Shown here piece by piece: positions 62,726-64,000 of a DNA stretch of 64,000 bases. This stretch comes from Streptococcus cristatus (lineage in GTDB: Bacteria; Bacillota; Bacilli; Lactobacillales; Streptococcaceae). The notes under the pieces were generated by a model. The model was not told the origin of the DNA. It was given only the letters and a program-made list of their open reading frames with translations, and made no database searches. The translations under genes were made by a program, and so were the position numbers. The stretch's first letter is position 1. Every line of letters begins with the position of its first letter. Location: assembly GCF_001578775.1 (NCBI RefSeq), contig NZ_KQ969062.1, positions 49,896-113,895 on the forward strand, read 5' to 3'.

Positions 62726-62965
62726 ATGGAACAGCATATCAATATTACCCTGCGTTTGGGGGACCGGGATGTAGATATTCGGATTCCTCAGAGAATTGAG
62801 GTACGCCGGTTGATTCGGGAGATTGATAGCATTTTTAATCCCGGAGTAAAGCGGACCAAGTATCAGCTGCGGATTGTCAATAAGGGCCTGCTGCTGGATG
62901 AGGGCAAGTACCTGTCGGATTATCCTATGACGACAGGCGATTTAGTAGAGATAGAGGAGATATGA
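62726..62965 (+). CDS. esaB: Ubiquitin-like type VII protein EsaB (second locus)
   Basis: 79 residues of the YukD/EsaB fold: HINITLRLGDRDVDIRIPQRIEVRRLIREI and LLDEGKYLSDYPMTTGDLVEIEE. AGGAGAAT precedes the ATG. The next gene, essB, begins one base after its stop. Confidence 0.93.
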   Translation: MEQHINITLRLGDRDVDIRIPQRIEVRRLIREIDSIFNPGVKRTKYQLRIVNKGLLLDEGKYLSDYPMTTGDLVEIEEI

Positions 62966-62966
62966 G

Positions 62967-64000
62967 TTGACTGAGGAAAGATTTGTCTTTGGCGAACAGC
63001 CATTTATCTATGAAAAAAATGAAACAAGCTGGCAGCTGAAACTGAAGAGATCTGATGTAGCCAGTCAGGATTTGCGGGAGCTCCTGCTTTTGGATTTGCA
63101 TCATCCGCTCTTTTTGGAACAGACCATGGGGGCAGATGAGGATAGTGTGGCGTTTACATATGAATTAGAGCCTTACGGACTTAGCTATGGAGAACTCAAG
63201 ACTCGTACGATTTCAGAGCGGCTTCGTTTAGCGCTGAATGTGTTTTCTCTAGAGTCAGCCTTAGATCTACCAGTGACTTTTCTGCTCCATCCAGATAATC
63301 TCTTTATCACTAAGAATGCTCAAGCTAAAATCGCTTATAGAGGTGTACCAGGGATCATGACTCCCCATTCTTTATCAGCAGAGGACTTTTTACGTCAGGC
63401 TAAATGTTTTACAGTGACACTTTTTAGCGACTTAGACTTTATGGATCTCTACAATGGATCGCTAGAATTAGAAACTCTACCAGACTTTCTTAACGAGCTA
63501 CGCCAGACAACGACCATATCAGATGCGATAGCTGTCTTAGAAAAATATTATTTGGAGAAAGCGGCTCAGGAAAAGGCAAATTTAGTTTTGGTGCCAAGCA
63601 GGCGCCACCGAGTTTTTAAATTAGCAACGATCTGGTTGACAGCAGGTATCATTCTGCTCTTCATTCCTTTAGTCTATCTGATTTTCCTACAAAATCCTTT
63701 TAAAGAAAAACTTTTGCAGGCAGATACTGCTTTCATCAAAGTTGACTATAGTGGGGTAATCACAGAGTTAGAAGGAGTAGCACCCTCTAGCCTGCCAAAT
63801 ACTCAAAAGTATGAATTAGCTTACTCTTATATTCAAGGTTTGGAGTTTTCTTCCGATCAGAAGAAGGTTATTCTTAATAATGTGACCCTCAAATCAGATG
63901 AGCTTTATCTGATTTATTGGATTCAAATTGGTCGCAATAAGTTTGAGGATGCTCTAGATACTGCGAAGCGTATTAATGATAGCGACTTGATTCTTTATGC
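62967..64000 (+). CDS. essB: Type VII secretion protein EssB (second locus, 3' partial)
   Basis: The frame is open from TTG 62967 to the window edge (about 344 residues); AGAGGAGA lies just before the TTG, within the esaB end, and no ATG is well placed. It reads LTEERFVFGEQPFIYEKNE..., a pseudokinase-like domain, a membrane segment near residue 220 (LATIWLTAGIILLFIPLVYLIFL) and the conserved YWIQIGRNKFEDALDTAKRIN, which matches YWIYLGRGKFEKALDVAQNIG of the first EssB. essC is expected beyond the edge. Confidence 0.92.
   Translation, partial: MTEERFVFGEQPFIYEKNETSWQLKLKRSDVASQDLRELLLLDLHHPLFLEQTMGADEDSVAFTYELEPYGLSYGELKTRTISERLRLALNVFSLESALDLPVTFLLHPDNLFITKNAQAKIAYRGVPGIMTPHSLSAEDFLRQAKCFTVTLFSDLDFMDLYNGSLELETLPDFLNELRQTTTISDAIAVLEKYYLEKAAQEKANLVLVPSRRHRVFKLATIWLTAGIILLFIPLVYLIFLQNPFKEKLLQADTAFIKVDYSGVITELEGVAPSSLPNTQKYELAYSYIQGLEFSSDQKKVILNNVTLKSDELYLIYWIQIGRNKFEDALDTAKRINDSDLILY

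Overview
The window is a low-GC Gram-positive chromosome segment, almost certainly an oral Streptococcus of the sanguinis/mitis type. The evidence is the dltXABCD operon, the sczA/czcD pair, streptococcal-type rpsD, hisS, ilvD, rpmF and rpmG, an ISL3-family element like those of S. pneumoniae, strong AGGAGG ribosome sites, and a composite intergenic repeat of a kind I associate with sanguinis-group genomes. A perfect 16-bp parS site at 5373-5388 points to the origin-proximal part of the chromosome. No rRNA, tRNA or CRISPR array was seen.

Layout. 1-2.2 kb: end of an ABC importer (binding protein and ATPase), then rpsD with a structured leader. 2.2-5.3 kb: TetR repressor divergent from a YhgE/Pip membrane protein, with three repeated operator-like motifs between them. 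5.3-9.6 kb: parS, then a polyphosphate-polymerase-like (VTC) gene, a DUF4956 membrane protein and a carbohydrate-binding-like lipoprotein behind a three-fold TTTAAG box, then an S41 peptidase. 9.6-13.1 kb: S66 peptidase, HAD phosphatase and a PadR/DUF1700/DUF4097 operon, all on the minus strand. 13.4-18.4 kb: dltXABCD plus a GNAT gene.

19.0-38.6 kb is visibly AT-richer and is a type VII secretion (T7SSb) island. It has the core genes esxA-essA-esaB-essB-essC, a terminator, then an effector block: two small helical partner proteins, a DUF4176-like protein, an LXG toxin with a glycine-zipper C-terminus, a polytopic membrane protein (probable immunity) and two DUF5085-like proteins. The layout toxin / membrane protein / DUF5085-like pair then repeats, but the second toxin is a headless, frameshifted C-terminal cassette joined at a 256-bp direct repeat. 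Two unknown proteins, a stand-alone DUF4176 protein, an EsaA homologue with only two membrane segments and a dead ISL3 element follow.

40.1-50.6 kb: Cof-type phosphatase, DeoR regulator, MFS transporter, sczA divergent from czcD, a membrane protein/XRE/maf cluster, a degenerate family-1 glycosidase and a long serine-rich protein of 26-residue repeats without visible export or anchor signals. 50.8-54.1 kb: a decaying accessory patch (P-loop kinase, soluble Hanks-type protein kinase, broken AlkD-like gene, SAP-type protein) abutting the 3' end of rpmG. 54.3-58.7 kb: rpmG, rpmF, ilvD with a CodY box, an intergenic repeat, a SufT-like gene and hisS.

58.8 kb to the end: a second, differently ordered T7SSb locus (esxA-esaA-essA-esaB-essB) running off the edge. 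The main interest is two T7SSb machines in one 64-kb stretch, one with its esaA moved beyond the effectors and reduced, together with a modular LXG toxin array built of repeated cassettes.
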